Source: Sphingomonas glacialis (GTDB taxonomy: Bacteria > Pseudomonadota > Alphaproteobacteria > Sphingomonadales > Sphingomonadaceae). Taken from it: a stretch of DNA of 64,000 nt. Positions within the stretch are counted from its first letter, which is position 1; each line of letters begins with the position of its first letter. The notes below the pieces were generated by a model. It was given only the letters and a program-made list of their open reading frames with translations, had not been told where the DNA came from and searched no databases. Where the stretch lies: contig NZ_BNAQ01000002.1 in NCBI RefSeq assembly GCF_014653575.1, forward strand, positions 248,001 to 312,000, read 5' to 3'. A program made the translations under genes and the position numbers. Below are positions 38,940 to 49,464 of the stretch, one piece after another.

Positions 38940-41879
38940 TCAAACCTTGCGCGTCCGGCGAATTTCCTCGCGAACGCTGTGGCCGAGTGCGTCGGCGACG
39001 AGCGCCGCCTGCTCGGTCTGGTGGCGCTTCATCAGGCCCGTCGCCGGCGAGGCCGAGGCCGCACGCCCGGCATAGCGCGCACGCTGCACCGTGCCGCCCG
39101 CTTCGATCAGGCATTCCTCGATGAACGGATCGACGAAGGTCCACGCGCCGTTGTTCTTCGGCTCTTCCTGCGCCCACACCACCGTCTCGAGGTTGGGCAT
39201 GCGCTTCAGGCGCTCGACCAGCGGCTCACCCGGGAAGGGGTAGAGCTGCTCGACGCGGACGATCGCCGTGTTCTGGTCGCCCGCGGCATCGCGCGCTTCC
39301 ATCAAATCGTACGCAACCTTGCCGGTGCAGAGCACGAGGCGCTTCACGTCCACATCGGCGGGCGCCGAAGGGTCGCTCAGCATCCGCTGGAAGTGGCTGT
39401 CGCCGATGAAGTCCGCGGTCTTCGACACGGCCAGCTTGTGCCGCAGCAGCGACTTGGGTGTGAAGATGATCAAGGGCTTGCGGAACGAGCGGTGCATCTG
39501 CCGGCGCAGCAGGTGGAAGTAATTGGCCGGCGTGGTGCAGTTGGCGACCTGGATATTGTCCTGCGCGCAGAGCTGCAGGAAGCGCTCGACGCGGGCGGAC
39601 GAATGCTCCGGCCCCTGTCCTTCATAGCCATGCGGCAGCAGCATCACGAGGCCGTTGGCGCGCAGCCACTTGGCCTCGCCGCTCGCGATGAACTGATCGA
39701 TCATGATCTGTGCGCCGTTCATGAAGTCGCCGAACTGCGCCTCCCACAGGACCAGCGTCTTGGGATCGGCGAGCGCATAGCCGTACTCGAACCCGAGCAC
39801 GCCGTACTCGCTCAGCGGCGAGTCGAGCACTTCGAAGCGGCCATGCTCGACCGTCGAGAGCGGGCGATACTTGTCCTCGTTGGTCTGATCGACCCACACC
39901 GCATGGCGCTGCGAGAAAGTGCCGCGGCCCGAATCCTGGCCCGACAGGCGGACGCCATAGCCTTCAGAGAGCAGCGAGCCGAACGCGAGCGCTTCGCCGG
40001 TCGCCCAGTCGAAATTCTCGCCGGTCTTGAACATCGCCCGCTTGGCGTCGAGCACGCGGTTGAGCGTCTTGTGGACGGTCAGCCCCTCGGGGATCGTCGT
40101 CAGCGTACGGCCGAGCGAGTCGAACAGCTTCTGCTCGATGCCCGTCTCGACGTTGCGGCGCGCGCTTTCCGAATCGGCGGGCGAGTGCAGCCCCGACCAG
40201 CGACCGGCGAACCAGTCGGCCTTGTTGGGCTTGTACGTCGCGCCAGCCTCGAACTCGCCTTCGAGCAGCGTCGTGAACTGCGCGATATTGGCGTCGATCC
40301 ACGCGCGGTCGATCACCTTCTGCTCGATCAGCTTGGCGCCATAGATTTCGCTGACCGGCTGATGCTTGCGGATCACGTCGTACATCAAAGGCTGGGTGAA
40401 GGACGGCTCGTCGCCCTCGTTGTGGCCGTTGCGGCGATAGCACCACATGTCGATCACCACGTCGCGGTGGAACTTCTGGCGATATTCGATCGCCATCTTG
40501 GTGGCGAAGGTCACCGCCTCGGGATCGTCGCCGTTGACGTGGAAGATCGGCGCCTGGACGCCCTTGGCGACGTCCGACGGGTATGGCGACGAACGCGCGA
40601 ACTGCGGCGACGTCGTGAAGCCGACCTGGTTGTTGATGATGAAGTGGACGCAGCCGCCGGTGTTGTAGCCGCGGATGCCGGAGAAGCCGAGGCACTCCCA
40701 GACGATCCCCTGTCCCGCGAACGCCGCGTCGCCGTGGATGAGGACGGGGAGCGATGCCTTGTGCTCGTCGAGATCGCCCGCGATCGTCTGGATCGCGCGC
40801 GTCTTGCCGAGCACGACCGGGTCTTCCGCCTCGAGGTGCGACGGGTTGGCGACCAGCGACATATGGACGCTGATCCCGTCGAACTCGCGGTCGGTCGAGG
40901 TGCCGAGGTGGTACTTCACGTCGCCCGAACCCGCGACGTCGTCGGGATTGTCCGACCCGCCGCCGAATTCGTGGAAGATGATGCGGAACGGCTTGGCCAT
41001 CACGTTGGTGAGGACGTTCAAGCGGCCGCGATGCGCCATGCCGAAGACGATATCGTTGATGCCGAGCGCGCCACCATATTTGATGACCGACTCGAGCGCC
41101 GGGATCATGCTTTCGCCGCCATCGAGGCCGAAGCGCTTGGTGCCGACATACTTCTTGCCGCAGAAGCGTTCCCACTGCTCGGCTTCGATCACCTTGTTGA
41201 GGATCGCCTTCTTGCCGAGGTCGGTGAACTCGATCGCCTTGTCCTTGCCTTCCATGCGGTCCTGCAGGAAGCGACGCTCTTCAACGTCGGCGATGTGCAT
41301 GTATTCGAGGCCGACATTGCCGCAATAGTTGGTGCGCAGCGTGTCGACGAGCTCGCGGATCGTCGCCCATTCGAGCCCCATCGCGCCGCCGAGATAGACC
41401 TTGCGGTCGATATCGGCGTCGGAGAAGCCGTGATATTCGGTCTTCAGATCATCGGGCATGTCGCGCGTCGACAGACCGAGCGGATCGAGATTGGCGGCGA
41501 GATGGCCGCGCACGCGGTAGGTGCGGATCAGCATCATCGCGCGGATCGAATCGCTCGCGGCGCGCAGGATCGCGTCCTGCGAGGGCGCCGGGACAGCCGC
41601 CGCGGCGGGAGCTGGCTTGGCGCCACCGCGCGCGGGCTTGGGCGCGGGCTCCATCTGGGTCGGGTCGAGCGCCGAGGTGAGATCGTCGGTCGAGGAGAGC
41701 GGCCAGTTCGCCTGCTGCCACGAAGCGCCTTCGGTCGAGCCTTCGAGGCCTTCGAACCAGGAGCGCCACGACGGCTCGACGCTGTCGGGCGACGCCTTGA
41801 ACCGCGCGTAGAGCGACTCGATGAAGGCGGGGCTTACGCTGCCCGCAACATCCGCGAAATCCTGGCCTTCAATGCCCAT
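38940..41879 (-). CDS. sucA: 2-oxoglutarate dehydrogenase E1 component
   Basis: A 979-residue thiamine-diphosphate enzyme that decarboxylates 2-oxoglutarate in the TCA cycle. The N-terminal segment FIESLYARFKASPDSVEPSW is the E2-interacting region typical of the family. The ThDP-binding segment GDAAFAGQGIVWECLGFS is seen near residue 397, with active-site loops GMAHRGRLNVLTN and LLPHGYEGQGPEHSSAR. The long plus-strand open frame opposite it is a shadow. Operon order sucD-sucA-sucB. Confidence 0.97.
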   Translation of the reverse strand: MGIEGQDFADVAGSVSPAFIESLYARFKASPDSVEPSWRSWFEGLEGSTEGASWQQANWPLSSTDDLTSALDPTQMEPAPKPARGGAKPAPAAAAVPAPSQDAILRAASDSIRAMMLIRTYRVRGHLAANLDPLGLSTRDMPDDLKTEYHGFSDADIDRKVYLGGAMGLEWATIRELVDTLRTNYCGNVGLEYMHIADVEERRFLQDRMEGKDKAIEFTDLGKKAILNKVIEAEQWERFCGKKYVGTKRFGLDGGESMIPALESVIKYGGALGINDIVFGMAHRGRLNVLTNVMAKPFRIIFHEFGGGSDNPDDVAGSGDVKYHLGTSTDREFDGISVHMSLVANPSHLEAEDPVVLGKTRAIQTIAGDLDEHKASLPVLIHGDAAFAGQGIVWECLGFSGIRGYNTGGCVHFIINNQVGFTTSPQFARSSPYPSDVAKGVQAPIFHVNGDDPEAVTFATKMAIEYRQKFHRDVVIDMWCYRRNGHNEGDEPSFTQPLMYDVIRKHQPVSEIYGAKLIEQKVIDRAWIDANIAQFTTLLEGEFEAGATYKPNKADWFAGRWSGLHSPADSESARRNVETGIEQKLFDSLGRTLTTIPEGLTVHKTLNRVLDAKRAMFKTGENFDWATGEALAFGSLLSEGYGVRLSGQDSGRGTFSQRHAVWVDQTNEDKYRPLSTVEHGRFEVLDSPLSEYGVLGFEYGYALADPKTLVLWEAQFGDFMNGAQIMIDQFIASGEAKWLRANGLVMLLPHGYEGQGPEHSSARVERFLQLCAQDNIQVANCTTPANYFHLLRRQMHRSFRKPLIIFTPKSLLRHKLAVSKTADFIGDSHFQRMLSDPSAPADVDVKRLVLCTGKVAYDLMEARDAAGDQNTAIVRVEQLYPFPGEPLVERLKRMPNLETVVWAQEEPKNNGAWTFVDPFIEECLIEAGGTVQRARYAGRAASASPATGLMKRHQTEQAALVADALGHSVREEIRRTRKV

Positions 41880-41890
41880 ATCGAGTCCTC

Positions 41891-41977
41891 GTCACCCCGG
41901 CGTAGGCCGGGGTCGCTGTGTTTGGGGCAACCGCTGCGCAACAGTAACGCAGCGGCCCCGGCCTTCGCCGGGGCGAC
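41891..41977. repeat. Palindromic repeat between sucD and sucA
   Basis: The arms GTCACCCCGGCGTAGGCCGG and CCGGCCTTCGCCGGGGCGAC, with inner CGCTG/CAGCG, resemble the hslVU repeat. Confidence 0.85.
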
Positions 41978-41985
41978 GCCCGAGA

Positions 41986-42870
41986 TTAACCGTTCAGCAC
42001 TGCCAGCAAGGTCGTGCCCAGTTCCGAGGGGCTGTCCGCAACGCGGATACCCGCCGCTTCCATCGCCGCGATCTTGTCCTCGGCGCCGCCCTGGCCGCCC
42101 GAGACGATCGCCCCGGCATGGCCCATGCGACGACCCGGAGGCGCCGTGCGGCCCGCGATGAAGCCGGCCATCGGCTTGCTGCGACCGCGCTTGGCTTCGT
42201 CACGCAGGAACTGCGCGGCTTCCTCTTCGGCCGAACCGCCGATTTCGCCGATCATGATGATCGACTTGGTCTCGTCGTCGGCGAGGAACAGCTCGAGCAC
42301 GTCGATGAAGTTCGTGCCGTTCACCGGATCGCCACCGATGCCGACCGCGGTCGTCTGGCCAAGGCCAGCGTTCGACGTCTGGAACACCGCCTCATAGGTG
42401 AGCGTGCCTGAACGGCTGACAACGCCGACCGAGCCCTTGCGGAAGATGCTGCCGGGCATGATGCCGATCTTGCACTCGCCCGGCGTCAGCACGCCCGGGC
42501 AGTTCGGGCCGATCAGCCGCGACTTCGAACCCGACAGCGCGCGCTTGACGCGAACCATGTCGAGCACCGGAATCCCTTCCGTGATCGTGACGATCAGCGG
42601 AACCTGCGCGTCGATCGCCTCGAGGATCGAATCGGCCGCGAAGGGGGGCGGAACGTAGATCACGGACGCGGTCGCGCCGGTCTTGGCGACAGCCTCGGCG
42701 ACGGTGTCGTACACCGGCAGGTCGAGGTGGGTGGTGCCGCCCTTGCCGGGCGTCACGCCGCCAACCATCTGCGTGCCGTATTCGAGCGCCGCCTTGGTGT
42801 GGAAGCTGCCGGTCTCACCGGTCATGCCCTGGGTGATGACCTTGGTGTTCTTGTCGACGAGAATGCTCAT
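41986..42870 (-). CDS. sucD: Succinyl-CoA synthetase alpha subunit
   Basis: 294 residues. The CoA-binding Rossmann domain has [36 protein letters not shown] and [12 protein letters not shown] follow, and the phosphorylated His is in [14 protein letters not shown] near residue 251. It catalyses substrate-level phosphorylation together with SucC, but no sucC lies in this window; sucD is directly between mdh and sucA. Confidence 0.97.
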   Translation of the reverse strand: MSILVDKNTKVITQGMTGETGSFHTKAALEYGTQMVGGVTPGKGGTTHLDLPVYDTVAEAVAKTGATASVIYVPPPFAADSILEAIDAQVPLIVTITEGIPVLDMVRVKRALSGSKSRLIGPNCPGVLTPGECKIGIMPGSIFRKGSVGVVSRSGTLTYEAVFQTSNAGLGQTTAVGIGGDPVNGTNFIDVLELFLADDETKSIIMIGEIGGSAEEEAAQFLRDEAKRGRSKPMAGFIAGRTAPPGRRMGHAGAIVSGGQGGAEDKIAAMEAAGIRVADSPSELGTTLLAVLNG

Positions 42871-42930
42871 GCAGCGTTCTTCCTGTTGGGAGAAAGCGGT
42901 GGTGCGATCAGCGCACCACCGGCAGAAAAA

Positions 42931-43908
<978 letters not shown>

Positions 43909-44030
43909 CTATCGCCCGCATCCGGGCGTTGTGATTGGGGCCGCGGACGCGCGGCGGGGCAGATGGCGCGCGGCTTAGGCCGGTTTGCGCCTCGGGGCAA
44001 CCGTAAAGGCGAGTGGGTTAACAAGCAGTA

Positions 44031-44047
44031 TTGCGACTAATTCGCAA
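44031..44047 (-). promoter_or_regulatory. Fur-box-like dyad upstream of mdh
   Basis: TTGCGA-CTAAT-TCGCAA is a perfect 6-5-6 inverted repeat, followed by GTGCAATTAG, which extends the pattern. It resembles alphaproteobacterial Fur-type sites of TGCGAAT/ATTCGCA form. It lies in the 204-bp gap between zapE's stop and mdh's start, on the promoter side of the mdh-suc run. Confidence 0.45.
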
Positions 44048-44097
44048 GTGCAATTAGGCAGGCTTACACTCTGTACCTAGGATGAACGCGACAGCGC

Positions 44098-45207
44098 TCA
44101 GTCGGTGCCATGGCCTTGCGCGAGATACGCTTCCGAACGCATTTCTTCCAGGCGGCTGATCGTGCGTTCGAACTCGAAGCGGCCATCGCCTGCCTCATAC
44201 AACTGCGCCGGCTCGGCGTCGGCGGCGGCGAGCAGCTTGACCTTATGTTCGTACAGCGCATCGATCAAAGCGACGAATCGCGCCGCCTCGTTGCGCATAT
44301 CGGGGCCGAGCTTGGGGATGCCGACGAGGATCACGGTGTGGAAGCGCCGCGCGATCGCGATGTAGTCGGCGGCACCGCGCGCCTCCCCGCAGAGCCGCTT
44401 GAAGCTGAAGACCGCGACACCCTTGAGCGCCTTTGGAACGTGGAGCGTGCGGCCCTGGACGATCATCTCTTCGGAGGGAACGTGGGCGCGGTCCTCGACC
44501 GGGAAATCGGTGAGGCGGAAAAAGTCGCCCGATAGCGTCGCGGTCGCCTGCGGGCCGTTGGGGACGAGCCAGGTGTCGACCTGCCCCAGGCGATCGCGGC
44601 GGTAATCGGTCGGGCCGTTGAGCGCGAGCACGTCGAGCTTTTGCTCGATCAGCGCGATGAACGGCAGGAAATGCTCGCGGTTGAGCCCGTTCTTGTAGAG
44701 ATCGGCGGGCGGGCGGTTCGAAGTGGTCACCACGGTCACGCCCTCGTCGAGCAAATGCGTGAACAGCCGCGACAGGATCATCGCGTCTGGGCTGTTGGTG
44801 ACCATCATCTCGTCGAACGCGAGCAGGCGCGTTTCCTCGGCAAAGGTTCTGGCGAGCGGCGGGATCGGGTCGCCGAGTTCCTTGGCACGCTCGGCGGCGA
44901 GGCGCTGGTGCACTTCGAGCATGAATTCGGCGAAATGGACGCGGCGCTTGCGGCGGATGTCGAGACTGTCGAAGAACAGGTCCATCAGCATCGACTTGCC
45001 GCGCCCCACCCCGCCCCAGATGTAGAGCCCGCGCGGCGGCTCTGGCTTGCGTCCGAGCACGCGCCACAGCGTGGAGCCGCGTTTTGGGGTGGCCTGGAGC
45101 GCGGTCGCGAGATCGGCGAGGCGCTGGGCGGCGGCGGCTTGCTCGGGATCGGGTTTCAGCTCGCCCGAAGCGAGGAGCGCGGCGTAGCGCTTGAGGATGT
45201 CGGTCAT
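44098..45207 (-). CDS. zapE: Cell division ATPase ZapE (AFG1-like)
   Basis: 369 residues of the AFG1/ZapE AAA+ family. The P-loop is LYIWGGVGRGKSMLMD near residue 69, Walker B is LLAFDEMMV, and FFDSLDIRRKRRVHFAEFM and TTSNRPPADLYKNGL are family motifs. In E. coli ZapE destabilises Z-rings during constriction; the mitochondrial homologue aids respiratory-complex quality control, which fits its place between sdhB and mdh. Start at MTDILKRY (45207). Confidence 0.94.
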   Translation of the reverse strand: MTDILKRYAALLASGELKPDPEQAAAAQRLADLATALQATPKRGSTLWRVLGRKPEPPRGLYIWGGVGRGKSMLMDLFFDSLDIRRKRRVHFAEFMLEVHQRLAAERAKELGDPIPPLARTFAEETRLLAFDEMMVTNSPDAMILSRLFTHLLDEGVTVVTTSNRPPADLYKNGLNREHFLPFIALIEQKLDVLALNGPTDYRRDRLGQVDTWLVPNGPQATATLSGDFFRLTDFPVEDRAHVPSEEMIVQGRTLHVPKALKGVAVFSFKRLCGEARGAADYIAIARRFHTVILVGIPKLGPDMRNEAARFVALIDALYEHKVKLLAAADAEPAQLYEAGDGRFEFERTISRLEEMRSEAYLAQGHGTD

Positions 45208-45270
45208 TCCGTAACGCACCTCACATGGATTCCCACGGAGCTGCAGTTACCGCGAGGTGATCCCTCAAAT

Positions 45271-45395
45271 CCTTCTCCCGGTGGGAGAAGCTGGCGCGAA
45301 GCGCCGGATGAGGGTGCTGCGCGATATCGCCCGCGTCACCCTCACCCTTCCCACGCCGTTGGCGGAGCCCCTTCCCTCGGCCGGAGGGAGAGGGA
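45271..45395. repeat. Intergenic repeat, type D
   Basis: CCTTCTCCCGGTGGGAGAAG, then GCGCGAAGCGCCGGATGAGG, and an end GGCCGGAGGGAGAGGGAG. It fills the zapE-sdhB gap just after the sdhB stop. Confidence 0.7.
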
Positions 45396-45401
45396 GAAAA
45401 A

Positions 45402-46146
45402 TCAAACGACGCGTTCGATTTCCATCTTCTTGATCTCGGCGATCGCCTTGGCGGGGTTGAGACCCTTGGGGCAGACGTTCGCGCAGTTCATGATCGTGTG
45501 GCAGCGATACAGGCGGAACGGATCCTCGAGCTCGTCCAAACGCTCGCCGGTCATCTCGTCGCGGCTGTCGGCGAGCCAGCGATAGGCTTGCAACAGGATC
45601 GCTGGGCCCAGGAACTTGTCCGAATTCCACCAATAGCTCGGGCACGCCGTCCTTCTCGCGCTCGGCCGGCGACTGGAGCCGCTCCTTGCCCGAGGGCGGC
45701 GGGGTGACGGTCTGCAGCCACGGCTTGATCGAGCCGTACTGCGCATAGAAGTGCGTGAAATCGGGGACGAGATCCTTGATCACTTCCATGTGCGGCAGCG
45801 GGGTGATGCGGATCTCGCCCTTCACGTCCTCGATCGCCTTGGTGCAAGCGAGCGTGTTGGTGCCGTCGATGTTCATCGCGCACGATCCGCAAATGCCCTC
45901 GCGGCACGAACGGCGGAAGGTGAGCGACGAATCCTGCTCGGACTTCATCTTGATCAGCGCGTCGAGCACCATCGGGCCGCACGAATCGAGATCGACCTCG
46001 AACGTATCGTAATGCGGGTTCTGGCCGGCATCGGGATCGTAGCGATAGATCTTGAAGTTCTTGATCCGAGTCGCGTCCGATGCCGCTTTGTGCACCGTGC
46101 CGGTCTTCTTGATCTTCGAATTGGCGGGAAGGGAGAATTCGGCCAT
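45402..46146 (-). pseudogene. sdhB: Succinate dehydrogenase iron-sulfur subunit, internal deletion with frameshift
   Basis: From the start [14 protein letters not shown] the frame is a normal SdhB through the 2Fe-2S cluster ([12 protein letters not shown], then LACTKA) and up to SPAEREKDG. The next bases read directly into [11 protein letters not shown] in another frame, which continues normally to the end ([19 protein letters not shown]). The expected LYECILCACCSTS segment is missing. The 745-bp span plus 38 bp equals 261 codons, i.e. a 260-residue protein, so a 38-bp deletion around 45644-45646 explains everything. The lost cysteines bind the 4Fe-4S/3Fe-4S clusters. Either a null allele or an assembly error. 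Confidence 0.88.
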
Positions 46147-46329
46147 CGCTGTCTCGTTTCCGTGATGCGTAGCGCCCAAGAGCGCCGGGTTTGCGACCGC
46201 TCGTACACAGAGTGAGCGCGGGCCGCAAACCCTAGCTCTGCATTGCAGCATGCAATTGAAAGAGGGTGGGCAATTTGTCCCAGCCGCGGCATCGCTCTCG
46301 CGCGCGCTTAACGGGAGGGGAGCAAGCCC

Positions 46330-46890
46330 TCAAATCACGTCGAGCACCAGCCCGAGATCGCGCGCCTGCTCGGCCTCGATATACCAGTTCGACGGCGCCT
46401 TCTCGCGCAGTTCCTCGAAATCGACCTGGCTGTCCTTGACGATCGCGCGGAAGCCCTCTTCCTCGATCTCGATCGAATGCTCGACCTCGTGGAGCGCCGC
46501 CTTGATCGACGCGACCACCATCCGCAGTGGCCCATCGAGCGTGATCGTCTTCGAGATCTTGCGCTCGTGGATCATCAGCCGCGTGTGCCGCGTGAGAAAC
46601 CGGCGCTCGACCGGGAACGCCGCCATGAAGGTCGCGCCGGCCGAATAGACCGCGACCTTACCGAGGAACAGGATCTCGCGCCCGTCATGCTCGTCGAGCA
46701 AGCGGATATCGTCGGCCATCGTCCGCGCGACCTCGGGGTCGCCGCCGAGCGTCGTCAGCGCGATGACGATCGTCCCCTCGTCCGGGCAGGCGTCGAGCTG
46801 CTGGCGGAAGTTGGTGTACATCAGCTGGTCGACCGGACCCGACAGGCGGATGTGCGGATTGGCGAGCAAGGGGTAGCGGGTGGCAGTCAT
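46330..46890 (-). CDS. ClpP-like (S14) serine protease family protein
   Basis: 186 residues with the ClpP/crotonase-like fold: RLSGPVDQLMYTNF, an LTTLGGDPEVARTMADDI helix, a nucleophile-position segment GKVAVYSAGATFMAAFP and the catalytic-type His in LMIHERK. Canonical ClpP has a different Ser context (ASMGA), so this is a divergent non-housekeeping relative. Start MTATRYPLLANP at 46890. It lies between mazEF and sdhB on the minus strand; a role near the respiratory genes is only positional. Confidence 0.82.
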   Translation of the reverse strand: MTATRYPLLANPHIRLSGPVDQLMYTNFRQQLDACPDEGTIVIALTTLGGDPEVARTMADDIRLLDEHDGREILFLGKVAVYSAGATFMAAFPVERRFLTRHTRLMIHERKISKTITLDGPLRMVVASIKAALHEVEHSIEIEEEGFRAIVKDSQVDFEELREKAPSNWYIEAEQARDLGLVLDVI

Positions 46891-47028
46891 GCCCGCGCCA
46901 ACCGGCGACGCTGGGGCTGGTTCCGCCACGGTGCGGAATATCGCGACCGATTGCTTACAGAACGCCACCGCAACGCGACGCAGTTATAACGAAGTTGCCA
47001 CATCACTGCGCGAATGGTATTTCGGGGA

Positions 47029-47289
47029 ATGCAAACTTCGCTCCGCAAGATCGGCAATTCGACCGGAATGATCCTCCCAGGCTCGATCCTAGGCGAGATC
47101 GGCGTCACCACCGGCGCGGCCATGGATTTGCGTGTCGAGGATGGTCGATTGATCGCAACCCCGATCCGAGACGTGCCGCGCAAGGGCTGGGCAGAGGCCG
47201 CAGCGCTGGTCGCGGCGGCGGAAGAGGATCCCGACGAAACCGCCTGGACCGCATTCGGCAATGACGGCGACGACGCCTCGACGTGGTGA
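47029..47289 (+). CDS. mazE: MazE/AbrB-type antitoxin
   Basis: 86 residues. The N-terminal swapped-hairpin AbrB domain is evident (QTSLRKIGNSTGMILPGSIL, GVTTGAAMDLRVEDGRL), and an acidic C-terminal tail (AAAEEDPDETAW) would clamp MazF. An in-frame ATG at 47014 would add five residues; 47029 is preferred by family N-terminus. The stop overlaps the mazF start. It is on the opposite strand to the sdh genes. Confidence 0.9.
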   Translation: MQTSLRKIGNSTGMILPGSILGEIGVTTGAAMDLRVEDGRLIATPIRDVPRKGWAEAAALVAAAEEDPDETAWTAFGNDGDDASTW

Positions 47290-47603
47290 AACGTGGCGAG
47301 GTCTGGTTGATTTCGCTCGATCCGACCGTCGGAAGCGAAATTCAGAAAACCCGCCCGTGTCTGGTGTTATCGCCCGATGATCTCAACGGGGTATTGCGGC
47401 GGACGATCGTCGCCCCGCTGACGAGCGGCAGCCACCCAGCGCCATTTCGCGTGCCGGTAACCTTTCGCCGGAAATCCGGTCTTATCTTGCTAGACCAGAT
47501 CCGGACGGTCGACCGGGCACGGTTGGTGACGAGGCTTGGCGCGCTTCAACCCGCTACAGTGGCGGCGGCGCTTTCGGTGCTGACGGGCATGTTCGCACTC
47601 TAG
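47286..47603 (+). CDS. mazF: MazF/PemK-type endoribonuclease toxin
   Basis: 105 residues. Family marks are RGEVWLISLDPTVGSEIQKTRP near the start, CLVLSPDDLN, TIVAPLTSG and LDQIRTVDRARL. It cleaves single-stranded mRNA in related systems. GTG start within GTGA overlapping the mazE stop (47283 GTG is an alternative). It converges with sdhA, 58 bp away. All catalytic-region residues appear intact, so this module is probably live, unlike the brnTA pair. Confidence 0.93.
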   Translation: MKRGEVWLISLDPTVGSEIQKTRPCLVLSPDDLNGVLRRTIVAPLTSGSHPAPFRVPVTFRRKSGLILLDQIRTVDRARLVTRLGALQPATVAAALSVLTGMFAL

Positions 47604-47661
47604 CGCACTATCATCGCCGCCTGATGCGGAGGGGCAAGGCTGTCCTCGCCCCTCCGGCCGC

Positions 47662-49464
47662 TCAATAAACCCGCTTCTTCGGCTTGATGTATTCGGCCTC
47701 GTCGGTGAGCGTGTAGTCGTGGACCGGGCGATAGCCGATCTCGACCTTGCCGCCGACGCCGCCCCAACCCGTGAAGGTCGCGGTGGTGTGCTTCATCCAG
47801 TTCGCGTCGTCGCGATCGGGATGATCCTCGTTGACATGCGCGCCGCGCGATTCCTTGCGGTTCGCCGCCGACTGCATCGTCACCATCGACTGCGCGAGCA
47901 GATTGTCGAGCTCAAGCGTCTCGACCAGATCGGTGTTCCAGATCAGCGAGCGATCCGTGACCGCGACGTCATTGAGCTTGGCGTAGGTCGCCTTGATCTG
48001 CTCGACGCCCTCGTTCAGCAGCTCGTTGTCGCGGAACACGGCGCAGTTCTTTTGCATCGTGCGCTGCATCTCGAGGCGGATCTGCGCGGTCGGGATCGTG
48101 CCCGTCGCGTTGCGGAAGCGGTCGAGGCGGCTGAGCGACAGCTCTTCCGACCCCTTGGGCAGCGGCTGGTGCGGCGTGTTGGGCTTGAGGATATCCTTGA
48201 TCCGCAGCCCCGTCGCACGGCCGAACACGACCAGATCGATCAGCGAATTCGAGCCCAGGCGGTTGGCGCCGTGGACCGAGACGCATGCCGCCTCGCCCAC
48301 CGCGAACAGGCCGGGGACGACCGCATCGGGGTTGCCATCCTTCATATGGACGACTTCGCCGTGATAATTGGTCGGGATGCCGCCCATGTTGTAATGCACC
48401 GTCGGCGTGACCGGCAGCGGCTGGCGCGTCAGATCGACGCCGGCGAAGATCTTGCCGGTCTCGGTGATGCCCGGCAGGCGCTCGGCAAGCACCTTGGGAT
48501 CGATATGGTCGAGATGGAGCCAGATATGGTCGCCATTCTTGCCGACGCCGCGGCCCTCGCGCATTTCGAGCGCCATCGAGCGCGACACGACGTCGCGCGA
48601 CGCGAGATCCTTCGCCGACGGGGCATAGCGCTCCATGAAGCGCTCGCCCTCGGAATTGGTGAGGTAACCGCCCTCGCCGCGCGCGCCTTCGGTAATGAGC
48701 ACGCCCGCACCATAGATGCCGGTCGGGTGGAACTGGACGAACTCCATGTCCTGCAGCGGGAGCCCCGCGCGCAGCACCATCGCATTGCCGTCGCCGGTGC
48801 AGGTGTGCGCCGACGTCGCCGAATAATAGCAGCGACCATAGCCACCCGTCGCGAGCACGACGTTGTGCGAGCGGAAACGGTGGATCGAGCCGTCGTCCAT
48901 GCACAGAGCGATCACGCCGCGGCACACGCCGTCTTCCATGATCAGGTCGAGCGCGAAATATTCGATGTAGAAGTCGGCGTCATACTTCAGGCTCTGCTGG
49001 TAGAGCGCGTGGAGCATGGCGTGACCGGTACGATCGGCGGCAGCGGCGGTGCGCTGGACCGGAGGCCCCTCGCCCATGTTCTGCATGTGGCCGCCGAACG
49101 GACGCTGGTAGATCGTGCCATTCTCGTTGCGGCTGAACGGCACGCCGGCATGCTCGAGCTCATACACCGCCGCCGGTGCTTCGCGCACCATATACTCGAT
49201 CGCGTCCTGGTCGCCGAGCCAGTCCGACCCCTTGACGGTGTCGAACATGTGCCACGTCCAATGGTCGGGGCTGTTGTTGCCGAGCGACGCGGCGATACCG
49301 CCCTGCGCGGCCACGGTGTGGCTGCGCGTCGGGAACACCTTGGTGATGCACGCGGTTTTCAGCCCGCTTTCGGCGATCCCCATCGTGGCACGAAGGCCGG
49401 ACCCGCCGGCACCTACGACGACGGCGTCGTAGGTATGATCGATAATCTTATATGCCTCAGACAT
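47662..49464 (-). CDS. sdhA: Succinate dehydrogenase flavoprotein subunit
   Basis: 600 residues. FAD motif [17 protein letters not shown], the covalent-FAD His in [12 protein letters not shown], substrate loops [11 protein letters not shown] and [23 protein letters not shown], and [11 protein letters not shown]. It oxidises succinate in complex II at the inner membrane. The start is [10 protein letters not shown] (49464), overlapping sdhD by 8 bp. Its usual partner sdhB is separated from it by mazEF and the ClpP-like gene, and is itself broken. Confidence 0.97.
   Translation of the reverse strand: MSEAYKIIDHTYDAVVVGAGGSGLRATMGIAESGLKTACITKVFPTRSHTVAAQGGIAASLGNNSPDHWTWHMFDTVKGSDWLGDQDAIEYMVREAPAAVYELEHAGVPFSRNENGTIYQRPFGGHMQNMGEGPPVQRTAAAADRTGHAMLHALYQQSLKYDADFYIEYFALDLIMEDGVCRGVIALCMDDGSIHRFRSHNVVLATGGYGRCYYSATSAHTCTGDGNAMVLRAGLPLQDMEFVQFHPTGIYGAGVLITEGARGEGGYLTNSEGERFMERYAPSAKDLASRDVVSRSMALEMREGRGVGKNGDHIWLHLDHIDPKVLAERLPGITETGKIFAGVDLTRQPLPVTPTVHYNMGGIPTNYHGEVVHMKDGNPDAVVPGLFAVGEAACVSVHGANRLGSNSLIDLVVFGRATGLRIKDILKPNTPHQPLPKGSEELSLSRLDRFRNATGTIPTAQIRLEMQRTMQKNCAVFRDNELLNEGVEQIKATYAKLNDVAVTDRSLIWNTDLVETLELDNLLAQSMVTMQSAANRKESRGAHVNEDHPDRDDANWMKHTTATFTGWGGVGGKVEIGYRPVHDYTLTDEAEYIKPKKRVY

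Noticed and set aside
38979-42161. A 1060-codon plus-strand open frame opposite sucA
   Set aside because: It is the antisense shadow of sucA: rich in Arg, His and Asp repeats, no recognisable family, while sucA is a complete known enzyme.
45265-46251. Fused sdhB product running through the first frame into the repeat region
   Set aside because: After the deletion point the frame encodes Arg/Pro-rich nonsense ending in a type D repeat; the true SdhB C-terminus is in the other frame.
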